DNA of 64,000 nt from CBDBZL01 sp965213545 (GTDB lineage: Bacteria > Pseudomonadota > Alphaproteobacteria > Sphingomonadales > Sphingomonadaceae), in the NCBI GenBank assembly GCA_965213545.1, contig CBDBZL010000002.1, forward strand, positions 1,116,001 to 1,180,000, read 5' to 3'. Positions within the stretch are counted from its first letter, which is position 1, and each line of letters starts with the position of its first letter. The translations under genes were made by a program, and so were the position numbers. The notes beneath the pieces are model-generated. The model did not search any database. It was not told the origin of the DNA and saw only the letters and a program-made list of their open reading frames with translations. Below, piece by piece: positions 1 through 8,606 of the stretch.

Positions 1-207
1 GGGAACGCCCGGGGTGCGCGCATAGACATTGCCCGCCCAGTGATAGACCGCGCTCTCGCCATCCACCCCGCCGCATTGCAGTCGCTTGGATATCTCCAGC
101 GCATCTTCGGGAATATCGGGATCGAGCATGCGTGCATCGGCCGGGGTCGCAAGTGTGCCGGCAAAGGTCAGCGCGACCAGTGAAGTGAGGAGGTTGCGAA
201 AAGCCAA
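1..207 (-). CDS. Secreted DUF1838-family protein, 5' part only
   Basis: The reverse strand reads 69 codons into the window edge from a TTG start preceded by AAGGGAG. The product begins with a signal peptide (AFRNLLTSLVALTFAGTLA, then an ATPADA cleavage region). The mature part has the LQCGGVDGE and VYHWAGNVYARTPG pattern typical of the start of DUF1838 proteins, whose function is unknown. It is divergent from the catabolic operon at 348 and shares its 140-base intergenic region, so co-regulation is plausible. The 3' part lies outside the window. No ATG lies upstream of the signal peptide in this frame, so I chose TTG. The family call rests on these motifs only. Confidence 0.6.
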   Translation of the reverse strand, partial: MAFRNLLTSLVALTFAGTLATPADARMLDPDIPEDALEISKRLQCGGVDGESAVYHWAGNVYARTPGVP

Positions 208-274
208 GGTGTTGATCTCCCTTACAAAATCACCGGCCTTGCCAAGCGGCGGCCAGTTTGTTGCTTGACTTTAG

Positions 275-290
275 ATTTGTCCGGACAAAT
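275..290. promoter_or_regulatory. Perfect 16-bp palindrome, candidate GntR operator
   Basis: ATTTGTCCGGACAAAT is a perfect inverted repeat in the divergent region between the DUF1838 gene and the CitE-led operon. A possible -35 box TTGACT lies at 265-270, so the palindrome would occupy the spacer and overlap the -10 region of a forward promoter, which is a classical repressor position. Operators of HutC-type GntR regulators are often short palindromes with a GT(n)AC core. The only regulator in the locus is the GntR/UTRA protein at 5306-6085. The pairing of regulator and site is inference. Confidence 0.5.
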
Positions 291-347
291 TGTGAAGCCA
301 AGACACGACCCCTTCCGTTTACCAACGCACGAGCCTTGCCGCAAACC

Positions 348-1220
348 ATGTTCGCCAGCACCAGCCTGCTCTTCGTGCCGGGTTCGCGCTCGGATCGCTT
401 CGCCAAGGCGCGCGGCGCGGGGGCGGGGCTGACCGTCATCGACCTCGAGGACGCGGTGCCGGCGGGCGAGAAGACGGCGGCGCGCGAGGCGGCCCTGGCG
501 CAGGTCGCGGATGACGGCGATGGCTGGGCGATCCGCATCAACCCGGTGGCGAGCGCCGCTGGCATCGACGATCTCGCTGCGCTTGCCCAAGCCGACGCTC
601 TGCCCGAAGCCCTGCTCGTGCCGATGGCCGAGGAAGCGCGCGACATCGAGATCGTCGTTGCTGCGCTTGGCGACCAAAGTCCGCCACTGATCCCGCTAGT
701 CGAGACCCCGCGCGCGCTCCGCCAGGCGTTGGCCATCGCCCGGGCGCCGCGTGTCGCCGCGCTGATGTTCGGCGGCGGTGACTTTGCCGGCGAGCTGGGC
801 ACCGCGCTAACCTGGGAACCGCTGCTGGTCGCGCGCCAGCTGCTGCTGCTGGCCTGTGCCGAGGCACGCGTGCCGGTGATCGACGTTCCGTTCATTCACC
901 TGGACGATGAGGACGGTCTTGCCGACGAATGCCGCCGCTCGCGGGCGCTGGGCTTCGCGGCCAAGGCGGCGATCCACCCGCGCCAGCTGGCTGCGATCCA
1001 TACCGCGTTCGTGCCCAGTGAGCGCGAGCTGCGTGAGGCGGCCGAGGCGGTCCGCGCGTTCGAGGATGCGGGCGGAAGGGCGGTGCGCCATGCCGGCCGG
1101 ATGCTCGAGGCGCCGCTCATCAAGCAATACCGCGCGGTTCTGGCGCGCGGGCAGGCGCAGGATGGCGCCGAGGATCAGGCGAATCAATCAGGGGCAGAAG
1201 GGGCGAAAGCCGATGCGTGA
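348..1220 (+). CDS. HpcH/HpaI (CitE-type) aldolase, acyl-CoA lyase-like
   Basis: This 290-residue protein has the CitE/malyl-CoA lyase fold signature. LLFVPGSRSDRF at the N-terminus fits CoA binding. DLEDAV lies at residues 32-37, Arg63 in AIRINP, the magnesium ligands fit Glu119 (PLVET) and Asp145 (GGGDFA), and AKAAIHPRQ is near residue 210. Family members cleave or condense 3-hydroxyacyl-CoA thioesters such as malyl-, citramalyl- or methylmalyl-CoA. It opens the operon and overlaps the next gene by 8 bases. The ATG at 348 was chosen because the family starts a few residues before LFVPG. The exact substrate cannot be read from the sequence. The Ala/Gln/Asp-rich C-terminal tail is probably disordered. 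Confidence 0.85.
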   Translation: MFASTSLLFVPGSRSDRFAKARGAGAGLTVIDLEDAVPAGEKTAAREAALAQVADDGDGWAIRINPVASAAGIDDLAALAQADALPEALLVPMAEEARDIEIVVAALGDQSPPLIPLVETPRALRQALAIARAPRVAALMFGGGDFAGELGTALTWEPLLVARQLLLLACAEARVPVIDVPFIHLDDEDGLADECRRSRALGFAAKAAIHPRQLAAIHTAFVPSERELREAAEAVRAFEDAGGRAVRHAGRMLEAPLIKQYRAVLARGQAQDGAEDQANQSGAEGAKADA

Positions 1221-1722
1221 AGGTTCCATCGAGGTCGCCCCGGGGCGTTTCCGCGAAACCCAGGGCCGCTATTTCGAAGATTTCGAGATCGGTCATGTCT
1301 ATGAGCACCGGCCCAACCGGACCATTACCGATGCGGACAATGTGTGGTTCAGCCTGCTGACCATGAACACCCACCCGGCGCATTTCGACTACGAGTTCGC
1401 CAAGCGGACCGAATTCGGCAAGCCGCTGGTGGTCAGCCCGCTGACCATTGCGCTGATGACCGGAATGAGCGTGTCCGATACCAGCGCCAAGGCGATCGCC
1501 AATTTGGGCTGGGACGAGGTGCGCATGGTGCATCCGCTGTTCGTGGGCGATACGCTGAGCTGCGAGAGCGAGATCCTCGACAAGCGCGAAAGCAAGAGCC
1601 GGCCCGAGCAGGGCATTGTCACCTTCAAGACCACCGCGAAGAACCAGGACGGCGATATCGTCAGCCACTACAAGCGCTCCGTGCTGGTATGGAAGCGCGG
1701 CCACGGCCCGACAGACGACTAG
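1213..1722 (+). CDS. MaoC-family (R)-specific hydratase/dehydratase
   Basis: A 169-residue single hot-dog domain protein of the MaoC family. After an N-terminal segment GRYFEDFEIGHVY, the hydratase region contains RTITDADNVWFSLLTMNTHP followed by HFDYEFA. This resembles the mesaconyl-/itaconyl-CoA hydratase branch more than the short PhaJ branch. Such enzymes add water to an enoyl-CoA. The start ATG lies inside the end of the CitE gene, so translation is coupled. Next to a CitE lyase and CoA-transferases, it probably makes the 3-hydroxyacyl-CoA that the lyase cleaves; the itaconate and mesaconate pathways use the same trio. That role is inferred from neighbours. Confidence 0.8.
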   Translation: MREGSIEVAPGRFRETQGRYFEDFEIGHVYEHRPNRTITDADNVWFSLLTMNTHPAHFDYEFAKRTEFGKPLVVSPLTIALMTGMSVSDTSAKAIANLGWDEVRMVHPLFVGDTLSCESEILDKRESKSRPEQGIVTFKTTAKNQDGDIVSHYKRSVLVWKRGHGPTDD

Positions 1723-1735
1723 AGGAATGAACGAC

Positions 1736-2956
1736 ATGGCACCCGCTACCGCCGCACTGACCGATCACAAAGCGCTCGAAGAGCCCACCCGCACCATCGA
1801 TGCCGAGGAGGAGCGCGCCTTCATCGAGGCGATCGACCGCTGGATGGAGCGCGAGGTCTTCCCGGTAATCCAGCATCACGACCACAACGACATCTGGCCC
1901 GCCGAACTGGTCGGCCAGATGGCCGAGCTGGGCCTGTTCGGCGCCACCATCGGCCAGCAATATGGCGGGCTGGGACTGCCGGCGCAAACCTATGCCAACA
2001 TTGTCGCGCGCATCTCCAGCCACTGGATGGCGCTTACCGGCATCTTCAATTCGCACCTCATCATGGCGGCGGCGATCGAGCGCTTCGGGACGGCGGCGCA
2101 GAAGGAGCAGTGGCTCCCCCGTCTAGCCGCGGGCGAACTGCGCGGCGGGCTGGCGCTGACCGAGCCCAATGCCGGGACCGACCTGCAGGCGATCCGCACC
2201 GTGGCCCGCCGCGATGGCGATGATTACGTCATCAACGGCACCAAGACCTGGATTTCCAACGCCATCAACGGCCAGTGTTTCGCGCTGCTGGCCAAGACCG
2301 ATCCCGAGGCATCCCCGCGCTACAAGGGGATGAGCCTGTTCATCGCCGACAAGCGCCCTGATGGAGGCAATGGGGGGCTCAGCGTGGGCAAGAAGTTCGA
2401 CAAGATGGGCTACAAGGCCATCGATTCGGCCGAGCTGGTGATGGAGGATTACCGGGTTCCCGCCGACCAGCTGATCGGCGGCGAGGAGGGCAAGGGGTTC
2501 TTCCAGGCCACCGGCGGGCTGGAACTGGGGCGGATCAATGTCGCTGCACGCGGAGTGGGCCTGGCCGAGGGAGCGCTGCGGCTGGCGAGCGACTATGCCC
2601 AGACGCGCCAGACCATGGGCAAGCCCATCGCCGAGCACCAGGCGATCCAGCTCAAGATCGGCGAGATGGCCACCCGCGCCCATGCCGCGCGGCTGCTCAC
2701 GCTCGATGCCGCGCGCGCCTATGACCGGGGCGAGCGGTGCGACATGGAAGCGGGCATGGCCAAGTATTTCGCCAGCGAGGCGGCGGTGGAGAACAGCGCC
2801 GAGGCGATGCGCGTGTTCGGCGGCTATTCCTATTCCAAGGAATACGACATCGAGCGTTTCTATCGCGATTCCATGCTGATGTGCATCGGCGAAGGTACCA
2901 ACGAGATGCAGCGGATCATCATCGCCAAGCAGCATATCAAGCGCAACCCGGCCTGA
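1736..2956 (+). CDS. Acyl-CoA dehydrogenase
   Basis: A 406-residue flavoprotein of the acyl-CoA dehydrogenase family, which oxidises acyl-CoA to trans-2-enoyl-CoA and passes electrons to ETF. The N-terminal helical domain is followed by GGLALTEPNAGTDLQAIRT (FAD/substrate loop, about residue 140). The C-terminal helical domain ends with the GEGTNEMQ signature carrying the expected catalytic glutamate (about residue 390). I chose the ATG at 1736 because AGAGG sits about 9 bases upstream; the ATG at 1727 is too close to it. Only 13 bases separate it from the MaoC gene. A glutaryl- or methylsuccinyl-CoA-type substrate would fit the context but is not shown. Confidence 0.88.
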   Translation: MAPATAALTDHKALEEPTRTIDAEEERAFIEAIDRWMEREVFPVIQHHDHNDIWPAELVGQMAELGLFGATIGQQYGGLGLPAQTYANIVARISSHWMALTGIFNSHLIMAAAIERFGTAAQKEQWLPRLAAGELRGGLALTEPNAGTDLQAIRTVARRDGDDYVINGTKTWISNAINGQCFALLAKTDPEASPRYKGMSLFIADKRPDGGNGGLSVGKKFDKMGYKAIDSAELVMEDYRVPADQLIGGEEGKGFFQATGGLELGRINVAARGVGLAEGALRLASDYAQTRQTMGKPIAEHQAIQLKIGEMATRAHAARLLTLDAARAYDRGERCDMEAGMAKYFASEAAVENSAEAMRVFGGYSYSKEYDIERFYRDSMLMCIGEGTNEMQRIIIAKQHIKRNPA

Positions 2957-2970
2957 GCGGCGGGCAGCGC

Positions 2971-4182
2971 ATGAGCCTGCATCTGCCTCTCGCCGGCACC
3001 CGGGTGCTCAGTGCCGAGCAATATGGCGCCGGGCCCTATGGCACGATGCACCTGGCGCAACTGGGCGCACAGGTGATCAAGATCGAGCCGCCGCGCCGCC
3101 CCGACGGCACCGGCGGGGGGGACACCGCGCGCGCGGTCGGGCCGCATTTCTTGCGCGATGGGGAAAGCCTTTATTTTCAAGCATTTAACCTCAACAAGCG
3201 GTCGTTGACGCTGGATCTGCGCCAGCCCGCCGGCCAGGATGTGTTTCGTCAACTAGCCGCTACCAGTCACGCCGTCGCCAACAATATGCGCGGCGACCTG
3301 CCTGACAAGCTGGGCCTCACCTATGCCGCGCTGAGCGAGGTCAACCCGGCCATCGTGTGCGCGCATTTGTCGGCCTATGGCCGCGGCAACGAGCGCTCCA
3401 AATGGCCGGGCTACGACTATCTGATGCAGGCCGAGGCGGGCTACTGCGCGCTCACCGGCGAGCCCGGCGGCGATCCGCAGCGCATGGGCCTGTCGATGGT
3501 GGATTTCATCACCGGCACCATCTTCTCGATCGGCCTGCTCGCCGCGCTGCTCGATGCACAGCGCAGCGGCAAGGGGCGCGATGTCGATACCGACCTGCTG
3601 TCGGCCGCGGTCCACCAGACCAGCTACCCCGCGCTGTGGTACATGAACGAGGGCGACGAGAGCGCCCGCCAGCCGCGCTCGGCGCATCCCACCGCCACTC
3701 CCAGCCAGATGTTCCGCGCCGCCGACGGCTGGATGTTCGTCATGTGCCAGCTGCCCAAGTTCTGGGCTATTCTGACCGAGCGGATCGGCCGCGCCGACCT
3801 TGCCCAGGACCCTCGCTTTGCCACCAACGAGGACCGCCTGGCCAATCGCGACGTCTTGACCGCGTTGCTTGACACCGAGTTCCAGCGCCGGCCGGTGGCG
3901 CATTGGCACGGATTGCTCGCCGGACACGTTCCCGTAGCGCCGGTCCACTCGCTGGCCGACGCGCTGGACAATGACTGGCTGCGCACCACCGGGATGCGCA
4001 CGCAGGTCGCCCATCCCGACCGCGCGCAGGTGGAGGTGCTGGCCAGCCCGATCAAGCTCGACGGCGAGCGCCTGCCCAACCGGGCCGCGCCGCTGCTGGG
4101 CGCCGATACCGAGGCGATCCTGGGCGAGCTGGGGCACGACGCCGACGCGATCGAGGACCTGCGCCAGGCGGGCGTGGTGTGA
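2971..4182 (+). CDS. CaiB/BaiF family CoA-transferase (first)
   Basis: A 403-residue class III CoA-transferase, which moves CoA between carboxylic acids through an aspartyl-CoA anhydride. The N-terminus LPLAGTRVLSAEQYGAGPYG matches the family Rossmann start. LGAQVIKIEPP and RSLTLDLR follow. The MGLSMVDFITG segment near residue 180 contains the likely catalytic aspartate, and SGKGRDVDTDLLSA follows it. It sits in the operon 14 bases after the acyl-CoA dehydrogenase and overlaps the next start region. It shares only the common family framework with the second copy at 4188, so the two are paralogues of different specificity rather than a fresh duplication. Confidence 0.87.
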   Translation: MSLHLPLAGTRVLSAEQYGAGPYGTMHLAQLGAQVIKIEPPRRPDGTGGGDTARAVGPHFLRDGESLYFQAFNLNKRSLTLDLRQPAGQDVFRQLAATSHAVANNMRGDLPDKLGLTYAALSEVNPAIVCAHLSAYGRGNERSKWPGYDYLMQAEAGYCALTGEPGGDPQRMGLSMVDFITGTIFSIGLLAALLDAQRSGKGRDVDTDLLSAAVHQTSYPALWYMNEGDESARQPRSAHPTATPSQMFRAADGWMFVMCQLPKFWAILTERIGRADLAQDPRFATNEDRLANRDVLTALLDTEFQRRPVAHWHGLLAGHVPVAPVHSLADALDNDWLRTTGMRTQVAHPDRAQVEVLASPIKLDGERLPNRAAPLLGADTEAILGELGHDADAIEDLRQAGVV

Positions 4183-4187
4183 CGCCG

Positions 4188-5297
4188 ATGGGCAAGCTGG
4201 CCGGCATTACCGTCCTCGATCTGACGCAATTTCTCCCCGGCCCGATGATGACCATGATGCTGGCCGACCAGGGCGCGCGGGTAATCAAGATCGAACCCGT
4301 CGGCGGCGATCCGGCGCGCCAGATGACACCGCACCTGGCGGGTCACTCGGTGTGGTTCGCCAATTGCAATCGCGGCAAGGAGAGCCGCACGCTTGACCTG
4401 AAGAGCGAGGCGGGGCGCGCGGCGCTGACCGCGCTGGTGGGCGAAGCGGACGTGTTCGTCGAGGGGTTCCGCCCGGGAGTAATGAGCCGACTGGGCTTCG
4501 ACTACGTGGCCGTCCGGGCGCTGAAGCGCGACATCGTCTATTGCTCGATCTCCGCCTTCGGCCAGGACGGCGCGCTGGCGCATCACCCGGCACATGACAT
4601 GGCGGTGCAGGCGCTGGCGGGGTTCCTGTCCGTCAATGACGGGGCCGACGGCGCGCCGGTGGTTCCCGGCGTTCCCAGCGCCGACTTGGCCGCCACGCTC
4701 ACCGCACTGTCGGCGGTGCTGATGGCGTTGCTGGGCCGCGAGCGCACCGGCAAGGGCGATTATATCGACTGCGCGATGTTCGATGCCTTGCTGCCCTGGT
4801 CGATCCACATCGCGGGCGACGCCATTGCCGGGGGCGCGTCGCCGCAATCCGCCAGCCAGCGCTCGCTCGGCGGGGCGGCGCTCTACCAGGTCTATCGCGC
4901 CGCGGATGGTCGTCACCTGGCGCTGGCCGGGCGCGAACCCAAGTTCGCCGCCAACCTGCTGCGGGCGCTGGACCGGCCCGACCTGATCGAGCACGCCGCG
5001 CGTGAGGCGGGCGAGCAGGACGAGCTTATCGCGTTCCTTGCCGAAACCTTCGCGCAAAAACCGCTTGCCCAATGGATCGCCTGGTTCGCCGACAAGGACA
5101 TCGCCTTTGCCCCGGTGCTCGATTTCGTCGAGGCTTTGCACGAGCCGCATATCGCCGAACGCGGGCTGCTGGTCGAGGCGGCGGACGGAACGCGGCACAT
5201 TGCCCCTGCGATCCGCTTCGCCGGCGAGCAATGGCGCCCCGCCGCCGTGCCCGCATTGGGCGCGGACGATCCTGGTCATCCGGAAGCGGGCCGATGA
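4188..5297 (+). CDS. CaiB/BaiF family CoA-transferase (second)
   Basis: A 369-residue class III CoA-transferase beginning MGKLAGITVLDLTQFLPGP, a textbook family start. GARVIKIEPVGGDP and the PGVPSADLAATL segment (near residue 165, likely catalytic Asp) are present, with TGKGDYIDCAMFDALL after it. A GTG at 4179 overlaps the previous stop and would add three residues; I preferred the ATG because LAGITVLDL normally follows it within a few residues. It is the last forward gene before the reverse GntR regulator, whose 3' end is only 8 bases away. Two CoA-transferases in one operon suggest two acids are activated, or CoA is moved between two carboxyls of one acid. Confidence 0.85.
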   Translation: MGKLAGITVLDLTQFLPGPMMTMMLADQGARVIKIEPVGGDPARQMTPHLAGHSVWFANCNRGKESRTLDLKSEAGRAALTALVGEADVFVEGFRPGVMSRLGFDYVAVRALKRDIVYCSISAFGQDGALAHHPAHDMAVQALAGFLSVNDGADGAPVVPGVPSADLAATLTALSAVLMALLGRERTGKGDYIDCAMFDALLPWSIHIAGDAIAGGASPQSASQRSLGGAALYQVYRAADGRHLALAGREPKFAANLLRALDRPDLIEHAAREAGEQDELIAFLAETFAQKPLAQWIAWFADKDIAFAPVLDFVEALHEPHIAERGLLVEAADGTRHIAPAIRFAGEQWRPAAVPALGADDPGHPEAGR

Positions 5298-5305
5298 AGC
5301 GCGCC

Positions 5306-6085
5306 TCAGTCGTCGAGGTCGATATGCATCGAATAGGCGAAACGCTCGCCGGGATGGTGGCTGACCGAAAGCTCGAACAACTGTCCCCCCCGGTCGCAAT
5401 AGCAGCGAAGAATGCGCAGCACCGGCGCCCCCTCGTCGATCTCCAGTGCGCTCGCCATCTCGCGCGTTGCCGGAACCGCCTGGATGTCCTGCGTCACCCG
5501 GCCGATGGCAAGTCCCGCCAGCCGCTCGAGCTGTGTGAACAAGGTGCCGGCCCCAAGGTCGAGCCGGTCGATCGCCGTACCCAGCCGCTCGTGCAGGAAG
5601 ACATCGGTCGCCGCGATCGGCCGGGGATCGCCCGCCTGCCGCCGCACCCCGTGAAAGCGGTGCCACCGCCCGGCGCAATTCCGGTCAAGCTGCTCGGCGA
5701 GCCGGGGGGGCAACTCGCCCGCTCCGCGCTCGACATAGGTCACCTCGCTGCCCGCGGCATATTGCAGCAACTCGCCCACGTTGGAGAGCGGCTGATGCAG
5801 CGCCCCGGCTCGCGCCGAGGCGGGCTGGACCACCGTTCCCGAGCCGCGCCGGCGCGAGATCAGGCCTTCTCCCTCCAGCCGCCGCAAGGCCTCGCGCACG
5901 GTGAAGCGGCTGACCCGATAGCGCTCGCACAGCGCGGTCTCGGTGGGAAACTGCACCCCATCATGATAACGGCCGGCGATGATCGCTTCGCGCAGTTCGG
6001 CGGCGAGCTGCAGATAGCGCGGAGACTTGTCCCTGGCCGGGCTCGCGGCGGCGTCCACTGGCATCCTTCCTGTCGCGATCCCCAT
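5306..6085 (-). CDS. GntR-family regulator with UTRA ligand domain (HutC type)
   Basis: A 259-residue regulator with an N-terminal winged-helix GntR domain at about residues 23-92 (PRYLQLAAELREAI, then RVSRFTVREALRRLEGEGLI and RRRGSGTVV). A UTRA effector-binding domain follows at about 115-250, ending YSMHIDLDD. UTRA domains bind small ligands, often pathway substrates. The gene lies on the reverse strand between the two halves of the catabolic run and only 17 bases from the divergent MmgE/PrpD gene, so its own promoter lies inside or next to that gene's start. It is the obvious local regulator. The palindrome at 275-290 is its likeliest operator; a half-site-like CTTGTCC occurs near 6030. 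Confidence 0.87.
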   Translation of the reverse strand: MGIATGRMPVDAAASPARDKSPRYLQLAAELREAIIAGRYHDGVQFPTETALCERYRVSRFTVREALRRLEGEGLISRRRGSGTVVQPASARAGALHQPLSNVGELLQYAAGSEVTYVERGAGELPPRLAEQLDRNCAGRWHRFHGVRRQAGDPRPIAATDVFLHERLGTAIDRLDLGAGTLFTQLERLAGLAIGRVTQDIQAVPATREMASALEIDEGAPVLRILRCYCDRGGQLFELSVSHHPGERFAYSMHIDLDD

Positions 6086-6102
6086 CCCGCAAGGGCTGGT
6101 CT

Positions 6103-7326
6103 ATGAGCGAAGCATTGCTGGCGCAACTCGCACGCCGTCTGGCCCGCCCGGTGGACGATGACACACTGGCACGGGCGCGGCGTCATCTGCTCGACTGGCT
6201 CGCCTGTGTCGCCGGGGCGCGGGGGAGCGAGGTTTCGAGCCGGGGGCGGCAATTGCCGCTCCGCCATGCGAATGCCGCGCTGCTCGGCAACGTGCTCGAG
6301 ATGGATGATGTCCATCGCACCGCGCTGCTTCATCCCGGCCCGGTGATCTGGCCGGCGGTGTTCTCGCAGCCGGTCGAGAACATGGCTGAAGCGCTCGATG
6401 CCGGTGTGCGCGGCTACGAGGCGATGATCGCGGTGGGCATGGCGCTCGACGCGCATCACTATGCGCATTGGCACCCGACCGCGACCGCCGGCGGCATCGG
6501 CGCGGCGGCGGCGGTGGCGAGCATCCAAGAGCTGGACGAGGAACGCACCATGTGGGCGATGGCCAATGCCGCCTCGGTCGCCGGCGGGCTGTGGCACATG
6601 CGCCACGACCACGTGATGACCAAGCAATGGCACGTCTATCATGCGGTGGCGACCGGCTGCGATGCGGCGGTGGCGGCGGCGAGCGGCGTCACCGGGCCGG
6701 CAGCGATCCTGGAGGGCGAGCAGGGCCTGTTCGCGGCGATGGCCCGCGCGCCCGGCCCGCTCGGCGGCACGGATGAGGGCTGGCTGATCCACCAGGTCAG
6801 CTTCAAGCCCTTCGCTGCCTGCCGTCATGCGCATCCCGCCATCGATGCGGCGCTCGAGCTGCGCACGGCGGGCAGGCTCGCGCCCCCGTTCAAGCTCGAA
6901 ACCTATGCCGATGCGATCCGCTTCTGCGACCGGCCCGATCCGCGCACCGAGACCGAGGCCAAGTTCTCGCTGCAACATTCGGTGGCGGTGGTGGCGGATG
7001 GACGCGCGGCGGAACCCGCCGACTTCACGCCCGAAGCGATCGCCGCGCTGGCCCCGCTGCGCGCGCAGGTGAGCGTGGCCGAGGACCAAGCGATCACCGC
7101 GCGTTATCCCGCCCGTTTCGGCGCGCGGCTGAACGATCTGGAGCTGGTCGACGCGCTGGGCGACCCCGAACGGCCGCTGTCCCCGGAGGGTCTCGCCCGA
7201 AAGACGCATACGCTGTTCGCCTGGGGCGGGCTGGAAACGAACGAGGCGGACCAGGTGATCGCGCTCGCGCTCGAAGGTGATGATCCCGAGGCGATCGACA
7301 ATTGGTTGATGGAGCGCACGACATGA
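6103..7326 (+). CDS. MmgE/PrpD family protein (first)
   Basis: A 407-residue member of the MmgE/PrpD family, which includes 2-methylcitrate dehydratase, cis-aconitate decarboxylase and iminodisuccinate epimerase. Visible family segments are RRHLLDWLACVAGA, LGNVLEMDDVHRTALLHPG, HWHPTATAGGIGAAAAVA and VSFKPFAACRHAHPAIDAAL. The last is the conserved KPxxxCRHxH-type region. No cofactor is expected. It starts the second half of the locus and overlaps the next MmgE/PrpD gene by 4 bases (ATGA). The two copies are quite different, so they may form a heteromer or act on different intermediates. The substrate is unknown. Confidence 0.85.
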   Translation: MSEALLAQLARRLARPVDDDTLARARRHLLDWLACVAGARGSEVSSRGRQLPLRHANAALLGNVLEMDDVHRTALLHPGPVIWPAVFSQPVENMAEALDAGVRGYEAMIAVGMALDAHHYAHWHPTATAGGIGAAAAVASIQELDEERTMWAMANAASVAGGLWHMRHDHVMTKQWHVYHAVATGCDAAVAAASGVTGPAAILEGEQGLFAAMARAPGPLGGTDEGWLIHQVSFKPFAACRHAHPAIDAALELRTAGRLAPPFKLETYADAIRFCDRPDPRTETEAKFSLQHSVAVVADGRAAEPADFTPEAIAALAPLRAQVSVAEDQAITARYPARFGARLNDLELVDALGDPERPLSPEGLARKTHTLFAWGGLETNEADQVIALALEGDDPEAIDNWLMERTT

Positions 7327-8606
7327 GCGCCACCGCCGATCTGCTCGCCTTCGCTACCGCCGATCACCGGCTGCCGGCGGATGTGCGCGCGGACACGGTG
7401 CGGCTGCTCGGCGACACGCTGGCGATTGCCGCCGCGGCGGTCGGCGCGCCGGGCGAGCCTGCCATCCTTCAGGTGGCACGCGGCATGGGCGCCGGTGAGG
7501 AAGCACGGCTTGTCGGCACCGGCGAGCGCCTGCCCGCGCCCGGCGCCGCCTTCGTCAACGGCTACCGCATCCATTGCCTGGAATGGGACGCGGTGCACGA
7601 GCCGGCGGTGGTCCATGCGATGAGCGTGGTCACCGCCGCGGTGCTTGCCGCCATCGATCGTCGCGGCGGCTGCGATCCGGACGAAGCGCTCGCCGCGCTG
7701 GCGGTGGGCGTGGATATCGCCGCCGGGCTCGGTCTGGCCTCGACGGGAGCGATGCGCTTCTTCCGCCCCGCGGTGACCGGGGTGATGGGCGCAGCGGTGG
7801 CGGTGGCGCGGATCGACGCAGGCCCGGTGGGCGATGCGTTGGGTCTTGCCTATTCCTCCGCCGCGGGCACGATGCAGGCGCACGTCGAGGGGTCCGAGAC
7901 GCTGCCCTTCCAGATCGGCAATGCCGCGCGCGCCGCCATGCTGGCGAGCGACCTGGCGCGCGAAGGCTTCCACGGCCCCGCCGACCCCCTCGAAGGGCCG
8001 TTCGGCTATTTCGCGCTGTTCGAGGATGGCGACCTGACGCGCTACACCGCCGATGTGGGAAAGCGCTGGCTGATATCGCAGGTGAGCACCAAGCCTTTTC
8101 CTTCCGGACGCGCTAGTCATGCAGCGCTCGGCCTGTTGCAGACGCTGGCGCCCGATGTGGACCAGATCGAAGCGATCGAACTGGCCGCGCCGCCGCTCAT
8201 CCGCCGACTGGTCGACCGGCCCTACCGCGCCGACATGAGCCCCGCCTTCGCCCGGCTGTGCATGCCCTACCTCACCGCGCTGATGCTGACCGATGGCCGG
8301 ATCGATCCGCGCCGCTTCACGCCTAGGGATTTCGCCGACCCGCATTTGGCCGCGCTTGCCGGCAAGGTGCGTCTGCTGGCGGATGGCAATGATGATCCCA
8401 ACGCGCTGTTTCCGCAGAGCCTCGCCATAACCCGTGACGGTGAGCGCCAGGAGCATGCGATCGAGCACACGCTGGGCAGCCCGGATAATCCGCTCTCGGC
8501 CGAGCAGGCGCGCGCCAAGCATGCCCTTGCGCGCGAGCTTGCACCCGCCGATGCCGATCCGCGCATTTTCGACGACCCTCTTGCCTTTCTGACGGACGCT
8601 GCATGA
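7323..8606 (+). CDS. MmgE/PrpD family protein (second)
   Basis: A 427-residue MmgE/PrpD protein, starting at the ATG that overlaps the previous TGA. Recognisable segments are VRLLGDTLAIAAAAVGAPG, FVNGYRIHCLEWDAVHEPAVVHA (active-site region) and GMQAH-like AAGTMQAHVEGSE. The VSTKPFPSGRASHAAL segment at about residue 260 replaces the KPxxxCRHxH motif of the first copy. The missing Cys/Arg/His there suggests a different reaction or a structural role. It overlaps the CoA ligase gene by 4 bases. The family is certain; the reaction is not. Confidence 0.83.
   Translation: MSATADLLAFATADHRLPADVRADTVRLLGDTLAIAAAAVGAPGEPAILQVARGMGAGEEARLVGTGERLPAPGAAFVNGYRIHCLEWDAVHEPAVVHAMSVVTAAVLAAIDRRGGCDPDEALAALAVGVDIAAGLGLASTGAMRFFRPAVTGVMGAAVAVARIDAGPVGDALGLAYSSAAGTMQAHVEGSETLPFQIGNAARAAMLASDLAREGFHGPADPLEGPFGYFALFEDGDLTRYTADVGKRWLISQVSTKPFPSGRASHAALGLLQTLAPDVDQIEAIELAAPPLIRRLVDRPYRADMSPAFARLCMPYLTALMLTDGRIDPRRFTPRDFADPHLAALAGKVRLLADGNDDPNALFPQSLAITRDGERQEHAIEHTLGSPDNPLSAEQARAKHALARELAPADADPRIFDDPLAFLTDAA

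Noticed and set aside
3624..5678. A 684-codon reverse-strand frame across the CoA-transferases and into the regulator gene
   Set aside because: Low-complexity Arg/Gly/Ala product, fully overlapping three well-supported genes.
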